Positions 9,280 through 22,416 of a stretch of 64,000 nt of DNA are shown here, piece by piece. Below the pieces are notes generated by a model. It was not told the DNA's origin. It did no database searches and saw nothing but the letters and a program-made list of their open reading frames with translations. Every line of letters starts with the position of its first letter. Positions within the stretch are counted from its first letter, which is position 1. The translations under genes were made by a program, and so were the position numbers. This DNA is from CAWCUZ01 sp963798795 (lineage in GTDB: Bacteria > Acidobacteriota > Vicinamibacteria > Vicinamibacterales > SCN-69-37), in contig CAWCUZ010000006.1 of NCBI GenBank assembly GCA_963798795.1, positions 248,001 through 312,000 of the forward strand, written 5' to 3'.

Positions 9280-9720
9280 TCACTCACACGATACGCGCAC
9301 CTGCGCTTTGCCGGAATCGATGTCGATGTCCATCGCCTCACCGACCTCGCCGAGCATTGCCTCGATGGCGGACGCGTCGATCTTCGACAGATCGATGTCC
9401 AGCCCCTGCTCGCGCAGGCGCGCCTCCATCTGCTTGCCGGCGAAGCCGGGAATGATGGCCCCGAGTTTCATGCCGCCCTTCACGAGCGCGATCGGCACGC
9501 GGATCGTCACGTCCTTGTCGGGACGCCACTCATTCGCCGGTTTGTGAACGACGATGCGGAGGAAGCGCGGCTTGCGCTTCGCGCCCGCGTCGGCTGCGGG
9601 CGGCTCGCGATCGGCGGGCGGCGGCGCCGCGTCGACGGCATGCAGCAGCTTGTCCGCCTCGTCCACGGTGATCTTGCCCTGCGCGAGCAGGTCGAGGATA
9701 CGGCGGGTCTCATCGCTCAT
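9280..9720 (-). CDS. SHOCT-like/YvlB N-terminal domain protein
   Basis: 146 residues. The N-terminus (TRRILDLLAQGKITVDEADKLL) matches the short helical domain found at the start of YvlB/LiaX-type proteins. The remainder is soluble with two amphipathic helices and an acidic end. It has no transmembrane segment, unlike the envelope-stress proteins that share this domain. Its ATG overlaps the stop of the upstream DUF2089-like gene by 4 bp, so the two are co-translated. A regulatory partnership is inferred and the mechanism is unknown. Confidence 0.7.
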   Translation of the reverse strand: MSDETRRILDLLAQGKITVDEADKLLHAVDAAPPPADREPPAADAGAKRKPRFLRIVVHKPANEWRPDKDVTIRVPIALVKGGMKLGAIIPGFAGKQMEARLREQGLDIDLSKIDASAIEAMLGEVGEAMDIDIDSGKAQVRVSCE

Positions 9721-10142
9721 GACGACTCCTGTTCTGTGGGTGGCGGCCGCAGCGCGGCCAGGACCTCGCCGACGGTCAGCTCACCGCGCTCGAGGCGGGT
9801 GAGCAAGTCGCCGGCCGGCGGGCGGTCGGGTTCGCCGGCCGGCGGGCGGTCGGGTTCGCCGGCCGGCTCCACTTCCACGCCCGGCAGCCCGGCGCCGATG
9901 CGATTCAGCCGGTTCTTGATGGTGGGGTAGCTCACGCCGAAGAACTTCTCCATCTGCTTGATGGAGCCATGGCAGCGGACGAATGCCGCGACGAACACCT
10001 GGTCCTCGGCCGGCAGCCGCGCGAGCGGCGGCAGCTCGAACGGCCCCTCGATGGCGACGCCCTGGTCGACGAGGCGAACGCGCTCGATTTCGATGGGCGC
10101 GCCTCCCGTCAGGCGAGTCAGAACCTGCCAGTCCTTGGCCAT
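9717..10142 (-). CDS. DUF2089-like putative transcriptional regulator
   Basis: 141 residues. The central part (EDQVFVAAFVRCHGSIKQMEKFFGVSYPTIKNRLNRI) is the helix-turn-helix-like segment of DUF2089 proteins, but the usual N-terminal zinc ribbon is missing. The tail carries two direct copies of an eight-residue Pro-rich unit (GEPDRPPA) encoded by a 24-bp DNA repeat. The final helix (LLTRLERGELTVGEVLAAL) resembles the SHOCT-like helix of the gene it overlaps. AT-rich DNA with a TATATT hexamer lies upstream. Confidence 0.7.
   Translation of the reverse strand: MAKDWQVLTRLTGGAPIEIERVRLVDQGVAIEGPFELPPLARLPAEDQVFVAAFVRCHGSIKQMEKFFGVSYPTIKNRLNRIGAGLPGVEVEPAGEPDRPPAGEPDRPPAGDLLTRLERGELTVGEVLAALRPPPTEQESS
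9818..9866 (+). repeat. Two tandem 24-bp units inside a CDS
   Basis: A GC-rich 24-bp unit (CCGGCGGGCGGTCGGGTTCG plus four bases) occurs twice in direct tandem within the DUF2089-like gene. It adds one extra copy of GEPDRPPA to the linker. Unit number may vary by slippage. Confidence 0.7.
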
Positions 10143-10209
10143 TTGCCAGCATCATGGCCAATATAGTTGTGAAAATCAATGCGCAACTTAAGTTCTTTAA
10201 GTCATCCGG

Positions 10210-13906
<3,697 letters not shown>

Positions 13907-13910
<4 letters not shown>

Positions 13911-14863
13911 TGCGAAACTCCGTTGGCGGTTCGGGGCGTCTTCCCCACGGCGACGACGACGGTGAACGGATCCGCGGCGCGGCGAGCGCCCAGGCGCACC
14001 TTCACGTCGCCAAACCCGGCGCCAGTGAGCAGCGCTGCGAGCTTCTTGTCGTCGAAGCCGAGCCAACGGTCGCCGAGCTTCGACGTGACCCACGACTCCC
14101 CGTGCGAGCGCAGGTCGAGGATGAGCACGCGGCCGCCGCGGCGCAGCACGCGGCGGGCCTCGGCGAGCGCTTGCGCGGGACTCTCGGCATGGTGCAGGGC
14201 CTGCGAAAGCAGCACCAGGTCTACCGACGCATCCTTGATGGGGAGACGATCGAGCTCCCCGCGCTTCCAGGTGATGTTCTTCGCCTTGCGACGCGCCGCG
14301 AGCGCCTTGGCGCGCGCGAGGACTTCAGGAGAGCGGTCGACGGCGATGACCTTGCGCGCCCAGCGGGACGTCTCAATCGTGAGATGCCCCTCGCCGCAGC
14401 CGACGTCCGCCACGTCCATCGCGGGCAGGAGCAGGCCGAGCGCGCGGGACCATGCCGCCCAGCTCCGGCCCGGGACGAGCTGTCGCTTCTCCCCGCCGGC
14501 GCCGTGCTGCAGGAAGTTCTCGTGCCGAACGCGGCGCACCTCCTCCAGCCGTGCGTCATCGGCCTTCGTGGCCGGCGTCGGTCGGTCGAACTGCTCGCGA
14601 AGCCAGGCCCACAGTGCGGCGTGCCGCTGGTCGCCCTGTTCCACTTCGGGCGCCAGCCGGTACCACGTGAAGGTCCCGGCCCGCTCTTCGGCCACGAGCC
14701 CGGCTTCGCGCAGGAGCCCCAGGTGGCGCGACACGCCGGACTGGGCGATCGCCAGCACGGCGGTGAGCTCCGACACGTTCAGGGCCTCGCGCGACAGCAG
14801 CCGCAGCAGGCGCAGCCGCGTCTCGTCGCCGAGCAGCCGCAGGAGGCCCGGAGCCTCGTTCAT
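13907..14863 (-). CDS. ArsR-family regulator fused to SAM methyltransferase
   Basis: 318 residues from ATG 14863; a GTG at 14869 is also in frame. Residues 1-90 form an ArsR-type winged helix (LLGDETRLRLLRLLS, SELTAVLAIAQSGVSRHLGLL). Residues 145-310 form a class I methyltransferase with motif I VADVGCGEGHL and an acidic loop IAVDRSP. Its TGA overlaps the TTG of metH, so it is translationally coupled to methionine synthase. TTGCAG-N17-TAGATT places a -10 box 7 nt before the ATG, suggesting a leaderless mRNA. The fusion could let SAM or homocysteine level control metH. That role is inference. Confidence 0.88.
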
Positions 14864-14870
14864 ATCCACT

Positions 14871-14899
14871 AATCTACATGCGTTGATTCAATTCTGCAA
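14871..14899 (-). promoter_or_regulatory. Promoter with dyad operator for ArsR-metH operon
   Basis: On the minus strand, TTGCAG (14899-14894), a 17-nt spacer and TAGATT (14876-14871) form a sigma-70-like promoter. The interrupted palindrome AATCtACatgcGTtGATT covers 14871-14888 and overlaps the -10, where an ArsR-type repressor would be expected to bind. The hydrolase gene starts divergently at 14957. Confidence 0.5.
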
Positions 14900-14956
14900 G
14901 GGCCGGCAAACGGCGTCTGACGCCGGCCGCGTCGGCAATCGCGTAGGCTTTCCGAC

Positions 14957-15616
14957 ATGGTCGGAGAGCCCGGCGCCGAGCGCCCGCAACCGATTCGTCG
15001 AGAGCCCGGAGCCGAACGCCGAAAGCCGACGCTCGTGCTGGCCCACGGTGCGGGCGCGGGCGCGTCGCACCCGTGGATGGTGCGGGTGGCGGCCGGCCTC
15101 GAGGCGCACGGCATCCACGTCGTGACCTTCGATTTTCCGTATCGGGCGGCGGGGAAGAAGGTCCCGGATCCCGGGCCGGTGCTGGAGCACGCGCTCGCGG
15201 AGATCTGGGAGGCTGCCGGCAGGCAGGCCGACGGGCCGATGTTCGCGGGCGGCAAGTCGATGGGCGGGCGGATCGCGTCGCAGGCGGCGGCGCGCGGACT
15301 CCTCACCCCGGCGCCGGCGGGACTCGTGTTCTTCGGCTACCCGCTGCACCCGCCGGGAAGACCGGCGCAGCGGCGAGACAAGCACCTGCCCGGCGTCGGC
15401 GCGCCGATGCTGTTCGTCCAGGGCACGCGCGACCCGTTCGGCTCATCGGACGAGATGCGGGACCTGGTGGCCGGCCTGCGGGATGCCACGCTGGAGCTGG
15501 TCGAGGGCGGCGACCACTCGCTCGTCGTCAGGCGCCGCAGCGATGCGATCGACGCCGCCGTTCGAATCGCCGCAGACTGGCTCAATCAGACATCACAAAT
15601 CGCAAGTCACAAATGA
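14957..15616 (+). CDS. Alpha/beta hydrolase, KANL3/Tex30-like
   Basis: 219 residues. After a charged N-terminus come LVLAHGAGAGASHPWM (oxyanion region), the nucleophile elbow GGKSMGGR with Ser near residue 101, a probable acid in VQGTRDPFGS and a His in GGDHSL. This is the dienelactone-hydrolase-related family of small soluble hydrolases. The substrate is unknown. TAGGCT lies 7 nt before the ATG, with no Shine-Dalgarno sequence. The last residues (NQTSQIASHK) are encoded by a short-period repeat, and the gene overlaps the convergent esterase gene by 10 bp. Confidence 0.82.
   Translation: MVGEPGAERPQPIRREPGAERRKPTLVLAHGAGAGASHPWMVRVAAGLEAHGIHVVTFDFPYRAAGKKVPDPGPVLEHALAEIWEAAGRQADGPMFAGGKSMGGRIASQAAARGLLTPAPAGLVFFGYPLHPPGRPAQRRDKHLPGVGAPMLFVQGTRDPFGSSDEMRDLVAGLRDATLELVEGGDHSLVVRRRSDAIDAAVRIAADWLNQTSQIASHK
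15582..15615 (+). repeat. Short-period ATCACAAAT-type repeat
   Basis: Degenerate units of about 9 bp (ACATCACAA, ATCGCAAGT, CACAAATG) at the 3' end of the hydrolase gene. The complementary word (ATTTGTGATTGGTGATTTG) recurs at 59602-59665. Confidence 0.45.
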
Positions 15617-16260
15617 CCGAGCCATTCTCCGGCGGCAGCGCAGAACGCCTGAGTCCATTCGTGCCCGCCCTCGAATCGCACGACCTGATGCGTGACGCGC
15701 TCGGCCTCGAGGAACGCCACGTCCGCGTCGACCTTGCTGGCGAACCACTCGTCGCGCGAGCCGGCGCCAACGAGCACGGGCGGCCACTTCAGCGGCGGAA
15801 CGCGCGGCTCTTTCAGTTCGGGCGGAATGTCGCCGCCAAGTGCGATGACGCCGGCCGGCATGTGATCGCCGAGCACGGCCGCGCGGTACGCCATCGAGGC
15901 GCCTTGCGAGAACCCGACGTACACGAGTCGCCGAGGCCCAATCTCGTCCTCGCCGACCAGCCCATGGACGACGTGGTCGACATAGTCGACGTTGTCGGCG
16001 ATGGCGAGATCGCGGTCCTGGCGTGTCATCCAGCTCGCGACCACCTTGCGATCGCCGCGCGTGTAGAATCGGTGCAGCGCCTGCACGGATGCCACGCGCC
16101 ATCTGGATACGCCCGGAATGCGCAGGACCTCCTCGATCATGTCCTCTGCCGAGCTGCCGTAGCCGTGAAACGCGACGAGCGTACCAACGGCCGGCGCGTC
16201 AGCCGGATCCTCGATCAGCACACGGCCGTGAGTCTGCGTGGGGACGGCGACGGAGCGCAC
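15607..16260 (-). CDS. Phospholipase/carboxylesterase-like hydrolase
   Basis: About 217 residues from GTG 16260. Signatures: LVAFHGYGSSAEDM (oxyanion loop), nucleophile elbow GFSQGASMAY, acid in GAGSRDEW and terminal His in GGHEW. This is the small carboxylesterase family of the alpha/beta hydrolases, and it is probably cytoplasmic. An open frame continues to 16347, but that part is encoded by a CGAT-rich repeat and is unlikely to be protein. TATCAT (16274-16269) lies 8 nt upstream of the chosen GTG. It converges on the preceding hydrolase with a 10-bp overlap. Confidence 0.8.
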   Translation of the reverse strand: MRSVAVPTQTHGRVLIEDPADAPAVGTLVAFHGYGSSAEDMIEEVLRIPGVSRWRVASVQALHRFYTRGDRKVVASWMTRQDRDLAIADNVDYVDHVVHGLVGEDEIGPRRLVYVGFSQGASMAYRAAVLGDHMPAGVIALGGDIPPELKEPRVPPLKWPPVLVGAGSRDEWFASKVDADVAFLEAERVTHQVVRFEGGHEWTQAFCAAAGEWLGHL

Positions 16261-16282
16261 AGGCGAAGATGATACAGGCCCC

Positions 16283-16396
16283 GAGGACCTGCGAGGCATC
16301 GGCAATCGGCGATCTGTAATCGTCAATCGTGATCGGGCTATCGTCAATCGGCCATCGGAATCGCCGCGCTTCGGACCTGAGGGACCCGAGGGACCT
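16283..16396 (-). repeat. CGAT-rich repeat (family B), copy 1
   Basis: Reverse-oriented copy of the element described at 35395-35715. It reads AGGTCC, CTTCGG-type spacer, then GGCCGATTGACGATAGCCCG and the following CGAT-rich words. It lies between the esterase promoter and the 3' end of the TonB-dependent receptor gene. Confidence 0.75.
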
Positions 16397-18548
16397 AGAA
16401 TTTGACGCCGATCCCGAAGGTGACTTCCCGCCCGAACAGACGGTAGTACTGCGCGTCGCCGAACTCGCTCTCCGAGATCGGGTCGCGGCGGTCCGTCGCG
16501 TTGCGGACGTCGACGCGCGCTTCGTACTGGCCGAACCGGTAGCCGGCGCCGACGTCCACCGTCGCAAAGCCGTCGGCCAGTGCGCGGTTGCGCTTGTCGA
16601 GGTACCGGTCGCCCGTGTATTTGACGCTGACGCTGCCAATCAGTCCTTCCTGCGGCGCCACCCAGATGCCCAGGCCGAGGAGATGACGCGGTGACATCTC
16701 GAACCGGTTGCCGGCCAGTTGGGTCGACACGCCGTCGAAGTCCTGGACGAAATCCACGAACTTCGAATCATGGAAGCTGTAGGTGGCGCGGAGCGCCGTC
16801 GCGTACGCCATCCGCAGGTCGGTGGCAATCTCGAAGCCCTGGAACCGCGTCTTGCCCGTGTTCATGAGCGCCGGCAAGCCGCCGACGACCGTCGCGGTGA
16901 CGAGGTTGTTGAAATTCATGCGGAAGCCCTCGGCCTCCACGTCCATCCGGCCGTCCATCATCCGGATCTTGACGCCGCCCTCGACGCTGCGTGCGGTCTC
17001 CGGTTTCAGCAGGCGCTTGGCGGCCTCCTGCTCCGGCGTCTCCTGGCCCTCGCCGAGGCCGAAGTCGAACGCGGCCGGCTTGTAGGTGTCGCGGTACGCC
17101 GCGTACACGCGGACGTGGTCGGCGCCCTGCTCCCACACCGAGAAGATCGCACCCACGCTGCCGCCCGGCCGGACGTCGGTGCGCCCTTCCTCGACCTTGG
17201 GGCCGGTCTGCACCTGGTCCTTCGGCTTGCCCTCGTCGCCCTCCGCGAACGTCACGTTGAGGCGGATGCCCGCCTGGATCGTCACACGCTCGTTCGGCTT
17301 CCATTCCGCGAGCGTGTAGCCGCCCGCGAATTCACGCCGGCCTTCGGCTCCCAGATTGAAGTCGGTCGGCTCGGCGACCACCGGCGCGGGCGATCCGCCC
17401 AGGGGCACGGTGTACTCGAACTTGGCGCCGCTGCCCTCGCCGTTGCCGTGCAGGAAGTCGCCGCCGGCCACGAGTTGCACGTGCGGCTTGACCGGCCACA
17501 CGAAGTGCCAGTCCGCGTAGATGTCGTTGATGCCGATGTTCTCGCCGAAGCCCGTCGCGTTATCGGGCACATTGTCGATCTCGGTGAGAAAGCCGCGGAA
17601 GATCTTCCGGTCGGTCCGCGCGTACGACGCCGTGAACATCCAGCTCCCGCCGCCGAACGCCGGGCGGATCATGCCGTAGGCCGCCGTGAACCGGTTCTCA
17701 TCGAGGAAGGAATCCGCGGGATTCTGATTCGAGTCCACCGCGACCGCGTCCGACAGCATCGTTCCCGCGCGCGGCGTGGGGCTCTGCGGATCCTGTTTCA
17801 GGATGTTCGCGTCGCCGAAGAACCAGGTGCGCGATTCGCCCTCGCTCTTCGACATCCGATAAAGCGCGTGGCCCCGCGTGTAGGACGTGCGGTCCTGCTG
17901 GAAGCCCTGCCGCTCGAAGTCGGCGGTTGCCCGCGAGTTCCAGTCGCCGAACGACGGAATCGCGAAGTCGATACCGGCCGATGCACTGCCGAGGCTGCCG
18001 CCTCGCGCGCTCGCGTAGGTCGTCCGGGCCGCCGCCGCCTTGTGCACGACGTGGATGACGCCGACGAACGACGTCGCACCGTAGCTGACCGGAGCCGGAC
18101 CGCGCAGAATCTCGATACGCTCGACATCGCGCAGACTCAGCGTCGTCAGCGCGGGATTGAACGCGCCGCCCCAGGGAATGTCGTCGACGACCAGCAGGAA
18201 CGCGTCGAACTCGCGGAGGCCCCAGAACTCGGGCACCGATCCAGCCGGGCCGTTGTCGCCGCCGGGTGCGATCTCCGTCCCCGCGGCGATCGCCAGCGCG
18301 TCGCGCAGCGTCGTCGCGCCGCGATCGCGAAGCTCGTCGCCGCCGATGACCTCGACGCCCGCCGGCGCGTCATGAGGCGCCTCCGGCAGTTTCGTGGCCA
18401 CAACCTCGATCTGCTGGCTGATGACCGGAAGCTGCGGCTGGGATTGCGATGTCTGCTGATTCTGGCCGGACGACTGGGCCGCAGCCGCGAGGGGCACCAG
18501 CGCCAGCGACAGACACGCCGCCACGCCAACCCACTGGGCAGTCCTCAT
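16395..18548 (-). CDS. TonB-dependent outer-membrane receptor
   Basis: 717 residues from ATG 18548 with GGAG upstream. A signal peptide (MRTAQWVGVAACLSLALVPL, cut near AAAQS) precedes a plug domain containing VEVIGGDELRDRGATTLRDAL and VERIEILRGPAPVSYGATSF. A beta-barrel of about 500 residues follows, ending in aromatic FGIGVKF. It imports a bound substrate using TonB energy. The substrate is not evident. No TonB or ABC partner is adjacent. The frame extends to 18686, but this is repeat-derived and not part of the protein. Confidence 0.93.
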   Translation of the reverse strand: MRTAQWVGVAACLSLALVPLAAAAQSSGQNQQTSQSQPQLPVISQQIEVVATKLPEAPHDAPAGVEVIGGDELRDRGATTLRDALAIAAGTEIAPGGDNGPAGSVPEFWGLREFDAFLLVVDDIPWGGAFNPALTTLSLRDVERIEILRGPAPVSYGATSFVGVIHVVHKAAAARTTYASARGGSLGSASAGIDFAIPSFGDWNSRATADFERQGFQQDRTSYTRGHALYRMSKSEGESRTWFFGDANILKQDPQSPTPRAGTMLSDAVAVDSNQNPADSFLDENRFTAAYGMIRPAFGGGSWMFTASYARTDRKIFRGFLTEIDNVPDNATGFGENIGINDIYADWHFVWPVKPHVQLVAGGDFLHGNGEGSGAKFEYTVPLGGSPAPVVAEPTDFNLGAEGRREFAGGYTLAEWKPNERVTIQAGIRLNVTFAEGDEGKPKDQVQTGPKVEEGRTDVRPGGSVGAIFSVWEQGADHVRVYAAYRDTYKPAAFDFGLGEGQETPEQEAAKRLLKPETARSVEGGVKIRMMDGRMDVEAEGFRMNFNNLVTATVVGGLPALMNTGKTRFQGFEIATDLRMAYATALRATYSFHDSKFVDFVQDFDGVSTQLAGNRFEMSPRHLLGLGIWVAPQEGLIGSVSVKYTGDRYLDKRNRALADGFATVDVGAGYRFGQYEARVDVRNATDRRDPISESEFGDAQYYRLFGREVTFGIGVKF

Positions 18549-18630
18549 GTGTAGTTCTCCATCCGACCTTCTGACTGTATGGGGGCTGGGGGAACTACTA
18601 CCAGCGGGCGTAGCAAGGCCAGCGGAACTT

Positions 18631-18713
18631 GAGATTTGGAGACTTGGAGATCTGGAGATTTCGGGCGGCGCGCCCGAAATCGCCAAACCTCCAAATCACC
18701 AAGTCGCCAAATC
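18631..18713. repeat. Inverted pair of GATTTGGAGA short-period repeats
   Basis: The left arm is made of degenerate 8-10 bp words (GAGATTTGGAGACTTGGAGA and so on) running to TTTCGGGC. The right arm is its imperfect reverse complement from GCCCGAAATC, with a GGCGC loop. It fills most of the gap upstream of the TonB-receptor gene and could act as a hairpin between two minus-strand genes. Confidence 0.65.
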
Positions 18714-18736
18714 CCCTCTCGGCCGTGGACGATGGC

Positions 18737-21700
18737 CTACTTGATCGGCGCCGGCACCGTCAGCGTGAGGTCATACTTCTTCAGCGCCTGGCTCAGCCCC
18801 ATCGCCTTGACGAGGAAGGCGTTGGCGTCCGAGATGGCTTTCGGCAGCGCCGCCTTCACATCGTTGTACTGCTTGACGAGCGCGTCGCTCGGCACCTCCC
18901 AGAACGACATCATGGCGCCTTTGACCTGCCCCGCCTGTGCGACGACGTTGTCTTCATTGCCGCCGCCACCGCCGAAACCGCCTCGCCCGCCGCCGCGGCC
19001 GCCGCGGCCGCCGCCCTGCTGCTGCGGCACGCCGAACTTCACGCGGACGGCGTCGAAGTCCTTGTTGACCGAGTCGAACTGCGTCTTCACGGCCGCCGGC
19101 ACGTTGTTCATGCCGTCCAGCTTCGTCTTGATCTCGGTCATCTGCGCGTAGAGCGGGTTGAGCGCTTCGGTCATCTCCATGCCGCGGCGCTGCAACTCGT
19201 GCAGGTCCATCGCGATGTCGAAGTAGCGCTTCTGCTGGGCGTCGGTCATCTGCACGGCCGGGTCGAGCACGACTTTCAGCGGCTTGGTGTCGACCGACTT
19301 GCCGTCGACCATCAGCGCCACGTGTAGGTGCCCGGCATCACGTACGGCCCGGCGTTTCCGCCGCCGCCGCCGCGTCCGCCGCCGCCGAACGCCGCCGCCA
19401 CCGCCGCCGGCGCACGGATTCACCGGATTGCTAGCCCGGCTCAGGCGCCGGTCCCGGCACGCCGGGAATATCCGCGCCTCCGCCGCCGCGTCCGCCTGCC
19501 CCGCGACCGCCACCCTGGGCCGCGGCTCCACGGCCGCCCTGCGCGGCCGCGCCCGCGCCGCCGCGACCTGCGGCGCCGCGCCCGCCCGCGCCGCCCGTGT
19601 CGAGCGGCTCGACGTGCAGGTCCCAGCACACGGTCTGGATGCCGGCCTGGTTGCGGTTCGCCGGCACCTCGAGTTCACGCACCGGCCTTGCCGGCCGCGT
19701 CGGTGATCTTCAGCTTCAGGTCGGTCACCGGCTTCTTCAGGTAGAACTGGATCACCGCGTCGTTCGGCGGGTTCTCGCCGAGGAAGAACTGATGGCCCCA
19801 GAACTCGTCGTTCCGGTCGTCGCCGATCTTCCACATCAGCGCGGCGCCGGTCGTGAAGAGCTTCGCGTCGGCGGTGCCGTTCGCGGCCTGCGCGTACTCC
19901 TGGATTGGCTCGAGGTGATCGAGAATCCAGAGCGCGCGGCCGTGCGTGGCGACGAGCATCGCGTTGTCGCGCGGATGGAGCGTGATCTCATCCACGCGCA
20001 CGGTCGGCAGGTTCGCCTTGAGCCGCTGCCAGCTCTTGCCGCGATCGAGCGACAGGAAGATGCCGGTCTCGGCGCCGATGTACAGCACGTCCGCGTTGCG
20101 CTGGTCCTCGGTGAGCGTCTTGATCACCTCGCCGCTTGAGGTTGGCGTTGAGCGACCGGAACGTCGCGCCGAAGTCGTTGCTCACCCAGATGTAGGTCTT
20201 GAAGTCGTTGAGGCGGTGCGCGTCCACCGTGACGTACACCGTGCCGGCGTCGTAGCGCGACGGCACGACCTCCGACACCCACGCGCCCTTCGGGAAGCCC
20301 GGCAGATGGTCCGTGACGTTCTGCCACGTCTTGCCCCCGTCTTTGGTCACGCTCACGACGCCGTCGTCCGTGCCGGTGTAGCAGGACGCCGGGCTGCTTG
20401 GCGGACTCGGCGAGCGAGACGATGGTCGGCCACGCCGAGATGCCGTCGTCGCGCGAGATGCGGATGTCGCTGCCCTTGACGCCCATCGTCACGATCTCGG
20501 CGCGATCCGCGTTGGTCGTCAGGTCCGGGCTGATCGCCGATCCACGAGTCGCCGCGGTCGGTCGACGTGAAGACGTGGTTCGCCGCCGCATAGAGCACGC
20601 CCGGATCGTTCGGCGAGAACATGAGCGGCGTGTCCCAGTTGAAGCGGTAGTTGCCGTCGTCCGGCTTGGCGTTGGTCACGTTCTGCTGGGTCGGCCGGAT
20701 GCTGCGCGCCTCGCCGGTGACCGTTGTGGCGCTGGATGTTGCCGTCCTGCGACTCGGTGTACACGATGCGCGGGTCGCGCGCGTCGATGATGGCGACGAA
20801 GCCGTCGCCGCCCTGGATCGTCTGCCACTCGTCGTTGGGGATGCCGGCGCGGAAGCGCGACCTGGCTCGGCCCGCACCAGTCGTAGTTGTCCTGCATGCC
20901 GCCGCACACGTTGTACGGCCACTCGTAGTCGAAGCCCACGTGGTAGAAGAGGCCGACCGGCAGGTTGGGCAGCCACGTCCAGGTCTTGCTCATGTCCCAC
21001 GAAATGGCCACGCCGCCGTCGTCGCCGATCATCAGGTGATCTGGAGTTCGCCGGATCGATCCAGATGGCGTGCACGTCGTCGTGGATCTGGCGCGCGGCG
21101 TCGGTCGCGAACGACTTGCCGCCGTCGATCGTCATCTGCAGGCCGACGCCGCCCATGTAGACGCGGTCGGGGTTGTTCGGGTCGACGCGGACCTGGCTGA
21201 AGTACATCGGCCGCGGGTTGGTGGGCTCACCTTGCGCCACGCGGCGCCGCCATCGTCCGATCGGTACAGGCCGCTTTCACCGCCGCCCGGCGCGTTCGGA
21301 TTGCCGCCGCCCCCGCCGCCCCGGCCGCCGGCGCCGCCGCCCCGGACCGGCCCCTCGGCCTCGATCGACGCGTAGACGATGTTGGCGCTGTGGCGGTACG
21401 ACGTCGAGGCCGATGCGGCCGAGCGATCCCGACGGAAGGCCGTTGGTCAGCCGCGTCCAGGTGTCGCCGCCGTCGGTGGACTTCCACACGCCGCTGCCCG
21501 GCGCCGCCGCCGTTCATGCAGCACTGCACGCGCCGCCGCTGGTAGGTGGACGCGTAGAGGATGCTCGGGTCGGTCGCCGGCCATCACGAGGTCGTTCGCG
21601 CCGGTGTCCTCGTCGACCTTGAGCACCTGCTTCCAGGTGCCGCCGCCGTCCGTCGTCTTGTAGACGCCGCGGTCGCCGCCCGGGCCGAAGAGCGGTCCCT

Positions 21701-22208
21701 GGGCCGCCGACGAGCACGACGTCGTTGTTGTCGCGGGTCGATGACGATGCGGTTGATGTGCTTGGAGTCGTGGAGCCCCATGTTCTTGAACGTCTTGCCG
21801 CCGTCGGTCGACTTGAAGATGCCGTCGCCCCACGAGGTGCTCTGGCGGTTGTTGGCCTCGCCGGTGCCGACCCACACGAGATCCGGGTTCTTCTGCGAGA
21901 CCGTCACGTCGCCGATCGACATCAGGCCCTGGTCCTGGAACTGCGGCTTCGAACGTCGCGCCGTTGTTCGTGGTTTTCCACACGCCGCCGTGCGCCGTGC
22001 CGACGTAGAAGATCGCCGGGTTGGCCTCGTAGACGGCGAAATCGGTGATGCGGCCCGACATGGTCGCCGGCCCGATCGACCGGAAGTGCAGCGCGTCGAA
22101 CTGCTGCGCGACGGGCGCGCTGGTCGACATCTGACCGAACAGTGGCCGGGCCGCTACGGCAAACAGAAGCGCGGCGCCGATCAGCAGAAACCGGAAATGC
22201 CTCGACAT
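18737..22208 (-). pseudogene. BNR/VPS10-like exported propeller protein, heavily frameshifted
   Basis: The start is ATG 22208 with a strong GGAGGA site and a signal peptide (FRFLLIGAALLFAVAARPLFG). The span corresponds to about 1,157 codons, like the intact paralogue at 30910-34209. Conserved pieces are spread over all three minus frames: GVWKTTNNGATF, WVGTGEANNRQSTSWGDGIF, GVYKTTDGGGTWKQVL, YMGGVGLQMTIDGGKSF, ISPDLTTNADRAEIV and the C-terminal helical domain ending LTVPAPIK. At least a dozen frame changes are needed. One I could resolve, near 19331, is a lost G in ACG-GTG. Blades of the Asp-box type suggest a secreted sialidase-like propeller. No enzyme activity can be assigned. Confidence 0.8.
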
Positions 22209-22291
22209 GGATCCTCCAGGCGAATGACGTCCGGGGGGATTATACGGTCCGAGGGTCCCGGGGCGCCAAGCAGAACAGATGGAATCATGAG

Positions 22292-22387
22292 ATGGAGCGC
22301 CGGGTCTTCAGACCCGGCGACGCTCCCGGGGCTGAAGCCCCGGGGCTCCATCCTCTACCCCGGGGCTGAAGACCCGGGGCTCCATGG
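22292..22387 (+). repeat. Palindromic repeats (family A), two to three units
   Basis: Consecutive hairpins: GGAGCGCCGGGTCTTCAGAC followed by CCGGCG, then CCCCGGGGCTGAAGCCCCGG, then CCCCGGGGCTGAAGACCCGG, each flanked by ATGGAGC or GCTCCAT. They lie between the divergent BNR and M61 genes. Confidence 0.8.
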
Positions 22388-22416
22388 CGATCCCGGCAGC
22401 GCTACAATCGCGCGGG

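Noticed and set aside
9818..9866. CRISPR or operator array
   Set aside because: Only two direct 24-bp units, in frame inside a coding sequence.
16719..18554. 611-codon plus-strand frame opposite the TonB receptor
   Set aside because: No domain, high Arg/Val/His; the receptor on the minus strand is unambiguous.
18549..18686. Upstream extension of the TonB receptor to 18686
   Set aside because: It is encoded by the GATTTGGAGA repeat; the ATG at 18548 is followed at once by a normal signal peptide.
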